A DNA stretch of 64,000 bases from Nematostella vectensis (Eukaryota; Cnidaria; Anthozoa; Actiniaria; Edwardsiidae). A program made the position numbers and the translations under genes. The notes beneath the pieces are model-generated. The model was not told where the DNA came from. It did not search any database and saw nothing but the letters and a program-made list of their open reading frames with translations. The number at the start of each line of letters is the position of its first letter. Within the stretch, counting starts at the first letter, position 1. This document shows, piece by piece, positions 32,776 to 45,200 of this stretch. The DNA lies in assembly GCF_932526225.1 (NCBI RefSeq), contig NC_064036.1, positions 9,121,519-9,185,518 on the forward strand, in the 5' to 3' direction.

Positions 32776-35700
32776 ATGTCACAGATGGCAGTTCCAGTCG
32801 GAGCGTACCCCGAGGAAGAGATCTCACATCAAACGCCTAGAAGGAGCACGAACTTCCTAAACAAGACAAACATGAATTCAACACGAGAAGAAAGCCTGGA
32901 ATCCGCGGAATTTCCATCAAAACAACAAGAACAAGATGAGGCCAACCGAAAAACATCCCTCGCCCTAGTTCGCAAAGTGCTGAAGACTCTGCTTTTCCCG
33001 TTAATCCTACTTGGCATCGTAGATACCTACATATATACCGACGCTGCATTAAAGCCAAGCTCGGTCCACCCTACTGAAGTAAATTCGGGATCTGCTCGCT
33101 TCAGGTGCAAAGACGCATTCCTCAAGATCTACTGTTTCCTGATTGGTGTCCTGCTGTATGCGGCTCTTTTTGGCTCCATCACCTTCACCCTTCGTGCCAG
33201 TGATTTCCAGACCATTTCCAGGCTTGCAGCACTAGATATCTGGTCCCTGCTATGCGCAGGACAGTGGACAACCTGTCTGCTGACGATGTCAAGGAGAAGT
33301 GGTGGCTCAAAATACTCCAAATTTGTGCGAGCTCTTGTTTTTGCAGACTCAAATGGAGTTCCTCCAGCTTCGAAGGCCGTGAAGTTTGTGACGGTAGCTT
33401 CCTTGGTTATTTTAGTGTCTCAAATGTTCTTTATCCCAGTGCTCATTAATCTCCCCAAGGCCTATATCTTTCGCAACAAATTCCAGATGTTCTTGTTCGG
33501 TAAGGAAAACATGACGATAACTAGTCAACACGGATGGGTTCTTGGGCTCTTTGCAGTTGCTCCGCCATTTCAGAGCATTGCATGGATCATACCGACGGGT
33601 TTCTACATCACAACCTGCCTACTGCTGGCGGCAAAGTTCTCGAATGTGACAAACAAGGTAAAGCCATCTTCATCTAAAAATCTAGTACTACGCTTTCCTA
33701 AATAAAATACAAGCAACTGCTGCAAATGTCTATCTACGAGAGTGGCCCTCGTTAGCGAAAAGACCTCGTTACGGACACTTCAATTTTCAATCCCGAGGTG
33801 TCCGCTCACAAGAGAATTAAATGCATACTAAAACTTATCGTCAGAAAAATTATGGTTTTAAGAGGGCGTTATTTTCTTCTTTTCACTCCTTGTCTTGGTA
33901 CCTTTAACCTGCCTAGACCCCCATACCTCCTCGTTCCTACCAGCTCTATGAACTTCCCAACCTTACCCCATCATTATAGCCTTAGCATTAACATTTGAAA
34001 CACTTTCTAACATCATATGCCATGTGGTCGTCACCATCATTATTATTATCATCATCTCATCATTTTATTACCATTCTTACTATAAGAACTCCAATCAATA
34101 CCAAAACAATCAGCATAATCCAGTGATTATTATAATAATCATGATTACCATCGCCACTACCTTCATCACCATCACTATCATGAATATCATCATCATCATT
34201 ATTATGAACAACAACACAAACAAACATAAACGACAGAGATATTATCAACATTATCACCATGACATATAAACAACTACTGCTTCCACAGGCACGCTGCGCT
34301 ATTGACAATGATGGCTACGTCGACATCTCTTTTATTCGTCGAGATCATCTCCGACTCTGCCAGGCCGTACAGGCCCTAGATGCTATCCTCTCTCCCATCG
34401 CGCTTATCTCCTACGGATGCAATATCCCGCTCGTTTGCATCTTCCTCGACATGATCATAGGAATGTTGAGTGACAAGGAAGAAGCCTTTACAATCGTGCT
34501 AGCCACATTCTGGTGCATAATGAACATCTCAAACACAGTTCTTTGCTCCCTTGCAGGGGCTCACCTTAACTCCGCGGTAAGTAGGGGCAAAGTATCCTGA
34601 TCACATCGAACACGTTGCTCCCTTGCACGGGCTCACCCTTAACTCCACGGCAAGTAGGGGCAAAGGGTCCTGAACACATCGAACATGTTGCTCCCTTGCA
34701 CGGGCTCACCCTTAACTCCACGGCAAGTAGGGGCAAAGGGTCCTGATCACATCGAACACGTTGCTCCCTTGCACGGGCTCACCCTTAACTCCACAGCAAG
34801 TAGGGGCAAAGGGTCCTGAACACATCGAACATGTTGCTCCCTTGCACGGGCTCACCCTTAGCTCTGCGGTAAGTAGGGGCAAAGGGTCCTGAACACATCG
34901 AACAATTTGTTGGCGCACCTTAGCTCTGCGGTAAGTAGGGGCAAAGGGTCCTGAACACATCGAACACTTTGTTGGCGCACCTTAGCTCTGCGGTAAGTAG
35001 GGGCAAAGGGTCCTGAACACATCGAACAATTTGTTGGCGCACCTTAGCTCTGCGGTAAGTAGGGGCAAAGGGTCCTGAACAAATCGAACAATTTGTTGGC
35101 GCACCTTAGCTCTGCGGTAAGTAGGGCTTAAGTATCTTGGAAACACACATCGAGCACTTCGCTCCCTTGCACGGGCACACCGAGCTTAGTTCGGGAAAGG
35201 AATAATTTCCCAGTCGCATGTTTCGATTTAAAAAATAGTCAAGCCTTTGTGTAAAGCCAGACGGACGTTTACCACGCAGCTAAAAATAAGAATGCTTATA
35301 AAAAAATGGTTCAGATGTCTCTACGATGCGCTTTAAAATTAAGGCCTTGCTACCCTTCAAGACGTAGGGGACCAGGAAGAGGAATATTACATTACATGAT
35401 AACTGAGGCTCTCGTTATTTTACAGGCTCACAGTTTGACAGGCGTTGTGTACGAGGTCGACGTTAAGAAACTTGACGCTGATGAAAAAGCTGAGGTAGGT
35501 ACAATATGCGCTAGGCGCGTACTGAGGTAGGTACAATAATCGCCAGGCGCGTACTAAGGTAGGTACAGTATGCGCCAGGCCCGTACTGAGGTAGGTACAG
35601 TATGCGCCAGGGGCGTACTGAGGTAGGTACAGTATGCGCCAGGCCCGTACTGAGGTAGGTACAGTATGCGCCAGGCGCGTACTGAGGTAGGTACAGTATG

Positions 35701-37790
35701 CGCCAGGCGCGTACTAAGGTAGGTACAGTATGCGCCAGGCGCGTACTGAGGTAGGTACAGTAAGCGCCAGACGCGTACTGCGGAGTGGGCGCAGCAAGCC
35801 GAATTTGCGAGGAATTAAAGCTAGCTGCTATGCCTACCCATCTCCCGTTTGTAGATCCTGGATATGCGCGTGCAATATGACCGAGAATGGTAAGTCCCGT
35901 AAAACACTGACATAAAAAAAGATGAAGCCCTTAAAAAGTATATTTTCTTTTGTCACCTTCAGTTGGACTCATGGCAAATACCCTATACTGCGTTTCGAAG
36001 TGTTTAGAGTATAACACACCTACAAGTCTACACAATAAGCGTCATGAGTTTTAAATTTGATCTGAGCCTGCATTTAAACCTTGTTAGTCTGAGAAGCATG
36101 TTCATTAAATTCATAACATCGGGGTGACCCCAAATTGACGCGCATTTGATCCATGCAACTGCCATCTAAGATACGAACTTGTGTCTGAGTAAGTTGGAAA
36201 GCCAAATGTTACGTTGGAAATATTCCCCCCACACCCTCTCCTCCCTATTGTCATCGGGTCAAACTCCCCCAAAAACATCGAATAGGAAAAAAATGGAACC
36301 TACTCGGCTCAAGATGGCTCAAGATGGCACCAGATTGAGACAATAAACAATACATGAGCGCCTATTCAGTAACTGTGTAACTACATTCGGCTTATCCTAT
36401 TGTACATCATTTGGCAAACATTTCACATTTACCAATGGCGCATAGCTAAGATATCATATGCTGAAGGCCTAAGATAATATAAGACTAGGTTCTTGGCAAC
36501 CAGGAAGTAATGGGGGAGTAAAATGGGGGGGGGAGTTAAAATCAACTGCTCAGGCCTATTCAGGACAAGATTTTGGCTAGGAAACACGGCGTTAGGGAAA
36601 ACGTGTCCTAAATTTACATTTTTTTTCTTTTAGCTAATGCTGCTCCTGAACAAACTCAATACGGAGGTTATTAGCCCTACGATTGGCGGGATCGTCCCGA
36701 TAACTCGCGGGATGCTGTTGACGGTGAGTTGATGCAATAGAAACTAAGGTCTTACTCTTGCGGGATCGTCCCGTTCACTCGCGGGATGCAAGCCTACCTA
36801 AGGTTGAACTATGCATCTCTTGTCTTGTCACCCTATGGCTAACTATCCATCTCTTATCTTGCCAACCGAAGGTTGAACTATCCATCTCTTGTCATGGCAA
36901 CCTAAGGCTGAACTATCCGTCTATTGTATTGCAAACCTAAGGCTGAACTATCCATCTCTTATCTTGCCAACCTATGGCTAAACTTTCCATCTCTTATATT
37001 GCCAACCTAAGGCTAAACTTTCCATCTCTTATCTTGCCAACCTATGGCTAAACTTTCCATCTCTTATCTTGCCAACCGAAGGTTGAACTATCCATCTATT
37101 GCATTGCCAACCTAAGGCTGACTTATCCATCTCTTATCTTGCCAACCTAAGGCTGAGCTATCCCTCTATTGTATTGCCAACCTAAGGCTGAACTATCCAT
37201 CTCTAGTCATGCCAACCTAAGGCTGAACTATCCCTCTATTGTATTGCCAACCTAAGGCTGAACTATCCCTCTATTGTATTGCCAACCTAAGGCTGAACTA
37301 TCCATCTCTAGTCATGCCAACCTAAGGCTGAACTATCCCTCTATTGTATTGCCAACCTAAGGCTGAACTATCCCTCTATTGTATTGCCAACCTAAGGCTG
37401 AACTATCTATCTCTTGTATTGCCAACCTAAGGCTGAACTATCCATCTCTTGTATTGCCAACCTAAGGCTGAACTATCCATCTCTTGTATTGCCAACCTAA
37501 GGCTGAACTATCCATCTCTTATGTTGCCAACCTAAGGCTGAACTATCTATCTCTTGTATTGCCAACCTAAGGCTGAACTATCCATCTCTTGTATTGCCAA
37601 CCTAAGGCTGAACTATCCATCTCTTGTATTGCCAACCTAAGGCTGAACTATCCATCTCTTGTATTGCCACCCTAAGGCTGAACTATCAATTTCTTGTTTT
37701 GCCAACCTGAGGCTAAACTATCAATTTCTTGTTTTACAGGTATTCGGTACCATACTGGGATACCTGACGATTCTTGTCCAGTTTAAGTGA
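32776..37790 (+). CDS. Gustatory-receptor-like seven-transmembrane protein, 5 exons
   Basis: Coding exons are 32776-33657, 34289-34576, 35426-35494, 36634-36723 and 37740-37790. All junctions are GT-AG in phase 0, and the product is 459 aa. The first ATG is used; a second Met three codons later (32785) is also possible. The N-terminus is long, polar and without a signal peptide, as in the inverted-topology Gr family. Hydrophobic segments follow in exons 1 and 2. The last two exons encode the family's best-conserved part: SPTIGGIVPITRGMLLT, then TM7 VFGTILGYLTILVQF, matching the insect/cnidarian Gr ending (TYxxxLxQF). The short final phase-0 exons are also typical. In cnidarians such Gr-like proteins are not established as taste receptors; ligand and role are unknown. 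Introns 2, 3 and 4 are filled with minisatellites built on splice junctions. Confidence 0.83.
34030..34260. repeat. ATT/ATC-rich microsatellite in receptor intron 1
   Basis: Imperfect trinucleotide repeats (ATT, ATC and ATA mixtures) lie immediately before the exon 2 acceptor at 34288. No further structure. Confidence 0.7.
34549..35165 (+). repeat. Minisatellite made of the exon 2 donor junction (receptor intron 2)
   Basis: The first copy is the real end of exon 2 (TTGCTCCCTTGCAGGGGCTC to AACTCCGCG|GTAAGTAGGGG). About nine copies follow, the first ones 73 bp and the later ones about 62 bp with a replaced 5' part (TTGTTGGCGCACCTTAGCTC). Some copies have GCAAGT instead of GTAAGT. The later ones have restored or kept GCG|GTAAGTAGGGGC. 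All lie on the intron side. Confidence 0.93.
35489..35790 (+). repeat. 32-bp minisatellite made of the exon 3 donor junction (receptor intron 3)
   Basis: Copy 1 is the true junction GCTGAG|GTAGGTACAATATGCG at 35494/35495. About eight further 32-bp units repeat CTGAGGTAGGTACAGTATGC then GCCAGGCGCGTA. Nearly all keep a consensus GAG|GTAGGT or AAG|GTAGGT donor. Confidence 0.93.
36758..37739 (+). repeat. Partial exon 4 duplicate plus 35-bp minisatellite up to the exon 5 acceptor
   Basis: 36761-36790 repeats exon 4 bases 36687-36716 (CGGGATCGTCCCG, three substitutions). From about 36797 some 27 copies of a 35-bp unit follow (AACTATCCATCTCTTGTATT then GCCAACCTAAGGCTG). The array ends in CTATCAATTTCTTGTTTTAC and AG, the acceptor of exon 5. 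The last units are intermediate between the repeat and the acceptor, so the array seems related to the polypyrimidine tract. Confidence 0.9.
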
Positions 37791-39121
37791 TCAGCATAAA
37801 CCGCACAAGGGGGTTGTCGTAATTAAGGGGTTAATTAGGGGTGTCAGCTAAGCGCCTGAGTTTAATAGCCAGAAATGAAGCAACTGCGCAGGGGATGATA
37901 GGATGATAGCTTTTGCCCCCATCCTGGCAACGCGCCTTGAGTGATATTATGTATCACACATACATTCTATTGTAAACATTACTCTAGTGGGTTTAAGTGG
38001 ATGGTATCAATACAGCTATAAATTACACTAAAATTGACAATAAGAAAATGGCCGATGTAGGTTCGATAAATATTCGTGTTTTCTTGTATAAATCCTCCTA
38101 ATTACTACATGGGTTTCACTGACTTGTACAATAGCTTTGTTCTCCTTGCCATAGGTGTCAGGCATTCGCAATTTCCATTTATGTACATTAAAACTCTTCT
38201 CAATGAAAATTGAGAAAGCTGTATACATGTCCTTAGGTCTTTGATAATAGGTATTTAATCATTGATTGCTACCCGATGAGTACAAGATCGGATTTCCTGT
38301 GCTAACCCGAAGGCAAAACTCTTAGCACTGTAATCGTGTGTTCTCTTACTACTTTCGTCCTCTAGTAGAACTTCTAGAAAATTATTTCTCTGAGTTTTGC
38401 TTTTGTAACCGCCGCAGCCACCTGGTAAATGAGTAACTCGACCCCCTCGACCCCTAGCCTCCCTCAAAGGCCACGCTCCCCCAAGGGGAGCGAGCGACGC
38501 CTGCCTAAAAACGCCTGCGAGGGGGGCTACCGGTTTACTACACGTTTTTTCTCTTCCAGTTACTTATTCACTCATTTTCAGGGTGGCAGCGGTTACACAG
38601 CGCGTTGTTTGAGAGGTCACAAGCTTGTAGGGACAGAGCTCGATGTAGGAGCGAAACCAAGGCAAATACATCCAGTTGAAGTAGGCATACGTGCTTTATA
38701 TTCATTCTTTATTCATCATTTATTTATCCTATAGCCCATATGATCACATCAACAATTTTCTTCGGTATTTTCTCTCGAATCATATTGGATTAAATGATTA
38801 TCGTGTTATTACCTCGTGCTTCACGCAATATACCTAGGGCACATGCAGCACCCATAATTTATCTACGCAACAAATTCTTCCAAGTTTTTTTTTTACTCTT
38901 TTACAACTGTTTAGTCAGTCTTTCACAAGTAATCATCACGAATTGATCAAACCTCCATCCATTGTTCTATTCCCTTGTTACTGTTGCTATATTTGACAAG
39001 CCTAAACTTTGGCAAGGAGCATGGGAAAAAAAACGATTTCGCAAGCATCTGTAGCTACATTCTTCTTCTAGTTGTTAGTCTCTAGCTTATCAGAGAACAG
39101 TTGAATGAATATAATTTTTCT
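37791..39121. other. Region between the receptor and LONP2 3' ends, no gene supported
   Basis: The two genes converge here. A GC-rich foldback around 38446-38530 (CCCCCAAGGGGAGCG and ACGCCTGCC...ACGCCTGCG) is probably a MITE remnant. A possible plus-strand exon between TTTTCAG (38579) and GAAGTAGGC (38683) has no recognisable family and is not called. TTTATT motifs near 38706-38726 could be LONP2 polyadenylation signals on the minus strand. Confidence 0.4.
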
Positions 39122-39275
39122 GGTAGTCTCTCGCCCATTAGTTCGTGAATGGTCGGGTTCTTGTCGACAAATAGAACTTGTCCGGTGGTCCCTCGTCCCT
39201 TAGTTCGTGAATGGTTGGGTTCTCGTCGACGAATAGATCTTGTCCGGTAGTCTCTCGGCCTTTAGTTCGTGAATG
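39122..39275 (-). repeat. Three-copy 60-63-bp tandem repeat in the LONP2 3' UTR
   Basis: Three units share TAGTCTCTCG, TTAGTTCGTGAATGGT and TCGTCGACAAATAGA. The third copy runs to within about 25 bp of the LONP2 stop codon (39302-39300). It is another array touching an end of coding sequence. Confidence 0.85.
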
Positions 39276-39299
39276 GTTGCCGCGGATTGCCGCCGATGG

Positions 39300-42200
39300 T
39301 TACAACTTGCTGCCACCGAGAAGTCCTGGAATCCGTATGAAGGGGGAACCATCTTGGAACGCTACATGGATCGCCTCCTCAACTTGGCTGACAGGCAAGA
39401 AGTCGAGCTGCGACTAAAACAATTCAAACTTTGTCAAGGAGCGCTTGGGCAATACTCGGACCGCACGCGAAACACATTCTAACAAGGGCAAACTAGTATT
39501 ATAGCCAAACCGATAGAATGCATGATAATCGAAACTCGGACAACACTCTGGAAATTTTATACAACCCCTTCAACTAGATTGCCCTACACTATGAAATAAA
39601 ACTTAACAGCTACTATTTATTTAGTAACTATTTAGGCATTATCACTCATCCAGAACAATTAAAGAAAAGGTAAATACAAAGGAAACAATGCCTCGTTAGT
39701 AATTTCTGTCTAAAGTAGACTAAATAAGAACTTCTAAGTAGTAACTATTTAGATTTTATTTCATGGACATAATGTTTTAGCACTCCAAGGGGAAATTTTG
39801 TTAGGGAGGAATAAAATAAATGTATCTACAATTCAACAAAGATAATGATATGCCCAATATGATTAACATATTATGTAAAGTTGGTGATGGTACAAATGAT
39901 AAGGCCGTTAGATGAATTTGTGCACCGCAATACAAGCTGATGTCGTTACAATACAAGCTGATATCGTTACCTTCACGTTGTCTGGAATCTCAAGCAGATC
40001 CTGCAAAATCACAAAAGAATAAATTAAAAAGAGCGGTACCTCTATTAAGCGGCCACCTTTGGAACATAGCTTAAGTGGTCACTTCAAAGTTAGAAGTAAG
40101 TATAGCTCCAACATACTGGAGTATGCACATCCTCTTTCAGCGTTCGTCTTCTTTCTCTCTCATTTTTTGAGATTTTATTAACTCGGTTTTAATTGTACTC
40201 TTCTCGCTTGTTTTGTCTCACATCGACCACTTTCACGTCTTCCTTGTTTCGTTTTTACATGGATCACTTCTTGTCTAGCTTGTTTTGTTCCACATCGCTC
40301 AGCTTTTGTCTTGTTTAATACTTTTTAAATCACTTTCTTTTTTCTTTTTGCTTTTACCGCTTGTAGTGAACATGCTTTTTTTTCGCTTGTTACAAAAGCG
40401 ATAAGCTTTCCCTTTACCCCAAACATTTTTATCACCTTAGTTTCATTTATTTCGCTCACCTTTTTGTTGCCTTATTTCGCTTACCATTTCGTTTCACTTA
40501 TTTCGTCTACCTTTAGTTGTTTCACTTATTTCGCTTACCTTTTCGTTTCACTTGTTTCGTTTACCTTTTCGTTTTGCTTGCTTCGTTTACCTTTTCGTTT
40601 TGCTTGTTTCGTTTACCTTTTCGTTCTCTTAATATTTCTATTACCTTTTTGTTTCACTTATTTCGTTTACCTTTTTGTTTTCTTGTTTTGTTTACCTTTT
40701 CGTTCACTTGATAATTCTATTACCTTTTCGTTTCGCTTGTTTCGTTTACCTTTTCGTTTCGCTTGTTTCGTTTACCTTTTCGTTTCGCTTGGGGAGGATG
40801 ACACGCTTGATCCCAGCACGGTGAGCGGCGAGAACTTTCTCCTTGATCCCGCCAACCTTGCATCAAAAACTCAAATATTAGAGTCAAAAACGTTTTGTTC
40901 GATAATTAGACAATCAAAATCTGTAAAACAGCATTCTGTTAGCGTAGAAAAATTCGCGTAAACATATTCTCTAGGCTTCTCGAACTGTGTTGCCCGAAAA
41001 TAAATACAGTGAAAAAATATAAACCACCGCAAATATCGAACAAACGTTTTAAATGTGCGCTAGAAGGGAGAGCATTACTGCACGTTTTCAGTAAACAGAG
41101 TAATACTTACCGGCAGTACAAGACCCCTAAGCGTTATCTCCCCAGTCATTGCTGTGTCTGACCTCGTGCACTGTCCACTACGAAACACACCAAAACACTA
41201 GCATCAAACCTCAGGATCTTTTAAGAGCCTGCAAGTACGTAGCCCTACACGAAGCCCCAGTGGAAATCACGAGTTACCTTATTCATTATTTTCGCGCATC
41301 TTAAATTTCGAGAAAATTTTCTCGGCACATTTCGCGAGTCTTTAATTTCGCGATCGCGGAGGGCTTAATTTCGCGAATTTGAGGTTTAAGTGACTTTTTT
41401 TTCACAATAAAATGACATTTACCGACTACTGAAACAAGACCAATATAAATGAAACAAAATCAACACGCTGTCCCTTGACGGCAGCTGAATTTGAATCTCC
41501 TCAAAAGTCAGTCTTACAGTAATACTTATTAATATGGGAAAGTGTTCTTGTTCTCTCGAGCCCCTAGTACATTACATTTTCTCACAGAAAAGATCTTAAT
41601 AGAACCTTCAACGATTTTGCTAGATAGTCTTAAGTTCGCGAATCTTTTGAAATCGCGAAAAACGCGAATTTAAGTACGCCCAAAAATGAAGCAGAAGATA
41701 CCTGAAGAGCGAGACCAGAGCTACGGCGATAGCAACACCAGCTGATGGGCCGTCCTTCCCGACAGCACCCGCGGGAAAGTGCACGTGAATATCTGTACGT
41801 TCAACAAGGTCTACCTCGTGGTCACTGGTGAGACCGTACTGAAACAGGAGGAATAGGAGTGATAGCACCGTAGCATACTACAGCGTTGCTGCGTTACACA
41901 ATACGTGACGTTGCTGCGTTACACAATAGTGAGGCGTTGTTGTGTTAAACATTGTTGTGGCGTTTCAAAATAGCTGGATGTTGTTGTGTTACACAATAGG
42001 GGGTCGTTGTTGCGGCGTTACATAAAAGCGTGACGTCTCGTTGAGTTAAATAGAGTGACGTTGTTACGGCATAAGACAATTGCGTGATGTTTCGTTAGAA
42101 AATAGCGTGACGTTATTGCGGCGTTACACAACAGCGTGACGTTGCATAACAAAATAGTGTAACGTTATTGCATTACACAACAGGATGACGTTACTGTGTT

Positions 42201-45200
42201 AATCTCTACAGCGTGACTGGTTTTCGAGGACATAAACAGCGTGTTGTACTACGCTAACGATACTGTGTTTTGTTACACACCTCGACGGCGTGGCTCCTCA
42301 GCCAGCTGAGCGCCAACTGCGCAGACTCCTTCATTACGTCCCCAAGCTGCCCAGTCAGCGTCAACTGACCCTCCCCTCCCATGCGCGTCGCCTCGATGAA
42401 CATGATCTCGCCACCATTGGAAGTCCATGCGAGCCCTGCGTAACACGGGGCAGCGGTATCAAGCGGGATTGCGTTAAAACATTAAGTACTTAAAGTGTGA
42501 CAGTCTTTGCATTGTTCTGTGATTATGTAAAGTAAGGCTGTGGACAAACGGCGTTCTTTTCATGTACCTTTCCAAATACAAATGCATTTGAATGAGGATT
42601 GAACAATAGACTTCGTTCATTTGCATGTATTAGCATTTGGAACGGTACATGAAAAGAACGGCGTCTAAACTAGACCTCAGTGTAAAAAACGGTATTCCAA
42701 CGCATCATCATACAACACTGTATGCAAGCACCATAATGATTTTTACCTAAAAATTTAAAGGGTATTTTTACTAGCAATAATGGTGCAGACTCGACGTGAT
42801 TTTGTTCAGCTTTGAACTTGGACTAATACACGACACTAAAAAACGTGGGATACCTGTGGCGACACCTGGCACGGATAACCGCTGGGCAACTTCGGATTCA
42901 AATACTGGAGGCTAAAGAAGAAAGGGGACATGACACTGGTGAGCAAAAAGTACAATACAAGAAATAACGGGTTGCAAAAGTGTGTGCTAAGTATGTTTAT
43001 AGTGCAAGTTCGACGACCTCCTTATTGGTAACGTGTTGGACACGTGCGATTTGCTCCACTTACCCCAAGTACACATTCAACCAACTCCTTACTGATCACG
43101 TGTTGGACACGTGCGATTTGCTCCACTTACCCCAAGTACACGTTCGACGAACTCCTTACTGATCACGTGTTGGACACGTGCGATTAGCCCCACTTACCCC
43201 AGGTACACGTTCGACGAACTCCTTACTGATCACGTGTTGGACACGTGCGATTTGCTCCACTTACCCCGAGTACACGTTCGACGAACTCCTTACTGATCAC
43301 GTGTTGGACACGTGCGATTCGCCCCACTTACCCCAAGTACACGTTCGACGAACTCCTTATTGGTAACGTGTTGGACACGTGCGATTCGCCCCACTTACCC
43401 CAAGTACACGTTCGACGAACTCCTTATTGGTAACGTGTTTGACACGTGCGATTTGCTCCACTTACCCCAAGTACGCGTTCGACGAACTCCTTATTGGTAA
43501 CGTGTTGGACACGTGCGATTCGCCCCACTTACCCCAAGTACACGTTTGACGAACTCCTTATTGGTAAGGTGTTGGACACGTGCGATTTGCCCCACTTACC
43601 CCGAGTACACGTTCGACGAACTCCTTATTGGTAACGTGTTGGACACGTGCGATTTGCTCCACTTACCCCGAGTACACGTTCGACGAACTCCTTACTGATC
43701 ACGTGTTGGACACGTGCGATTCGCCCCACTTACCCCAAGTACACGTTCGACGAACTCCTTATTGGTAACGTGTTGGACACGTGCGATTCGCCCCACTTAC
43801 CCCAAGTACACGTTCGACGAACTCCTTATTGGTAACGTGTTGGACACGTGCGATTTGCTCCACTTACCCCAAGTACGCGTTCGACGAACTCCTTATTGGT
43901 AACGTGTTGGACACGTGCGATTCGCCCCACTTACCCCAAGTAAACGTTTGACGAACTCCTTATTGGTAAGGTGTTGGACACGTGCGATTTGCCCCACTTA
44001 CCCCGAGTACACGTTCGACGAACTCCTTATTGGTAACGTGTTGGACACGTGCGATTTGCTCCACTTACCCCAAGTACACGTTCGGCGAACTCCTTACTGC
44101 TCACGTGTTGGACACGTGCGATTTGCTCCACTTACCCCGAGTACACGTTCGACGAACCCCTTACTGATCACGTGTTGGACACGTGCGATTTGCTCCACTT
44201 ACCCCAAGAATACGCTCGACGAACTCCTTATTGGTAACGTGTTGGACACGTGCGATTCGCCCCACTTACCCCAAGTACACGTTCGACGAACTCCTTATTG
44301 GTAACGTGTTGGACACGTGCGATTTGCCCCACTTACCCCAAGTACGCGTCTGACGAACTCCCTACTGATCACGTGTTGGGCACGTGCGATTCGCCCCACT
44401 TACCCCAAGTACACGTTCGACGAACTCCTTACTGATCACGTGTTGGACACGTGCGATTCGCCCCACTTACCCCAAGTACACGTTCGACGAACTCCTTATT
44501 GGTAACGTGTTGGACACGTGCGATTTGCTCCACTTACCTCGAGTACACGTTCGACGAACTCCTTACTGATCACGTGTTGGACACGTGCGATTCGCCCCAC
44601 TTACCCCAAGTACGCGTTTGACGAACTCCTTATTGGTAACGTGTTGGACACGTGCGATTCGCCCCACTTACCCCAAGTACGCGTTTGACGAACTCCTTAC
44701 TGATCACGTGTTGGACACGTGCGATTCGCCCCACTTACCCCAAGTACGCGTTTGACGAACTCCCTACTGATCACGTGTTGGGCACGTGCGATTCGCCCCA
44801 CTTACCCCGAGTACACGTTCGACGAACTCCTTACTGATCACGTGTTGGACACGTGCGATTTGCCCCACTTACCCCAAAGTACGCGTTTGACGAACTCCTT
44901 ATTAATAATGTGTTGGACACGTGCAATTTGCTCCACTTACCCCAAGTACACGTTCGACGACCTCCTTATTGGTAACGTGTTGGACACGTGCGATTTGCTC
45001 CACTTACCCCCAAGTACACATTCAACCAACTCCTTACTGATCACGTGTTGGACACGTGCGATTTGCTTTACTTACCCCAAGTACACGTTCGACGAACTCC
45101 TTACTGATCACGTGTTGGACACGTGCGATTAGCCCCACTTACCCCAAGTACACGTTCGACGAACTCCTTACTGATCACGTGTTGGACACGTGCGATTTGC

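Noticed and set aside
38429-38734. Possible plus-strand exon with acceptor TTTTCAG and donor GAAGTAGGC
   Set aside because: No family recognised, it starts in a probable MITE remnant, and no partner exons in phase were found.
39211-39482. Two plus-strand open frames that look protein-like
   Set aside because: They are antisense to the last LONP2 exon (39413-39300), which fits the Lon C-terminus and ends in SKL.
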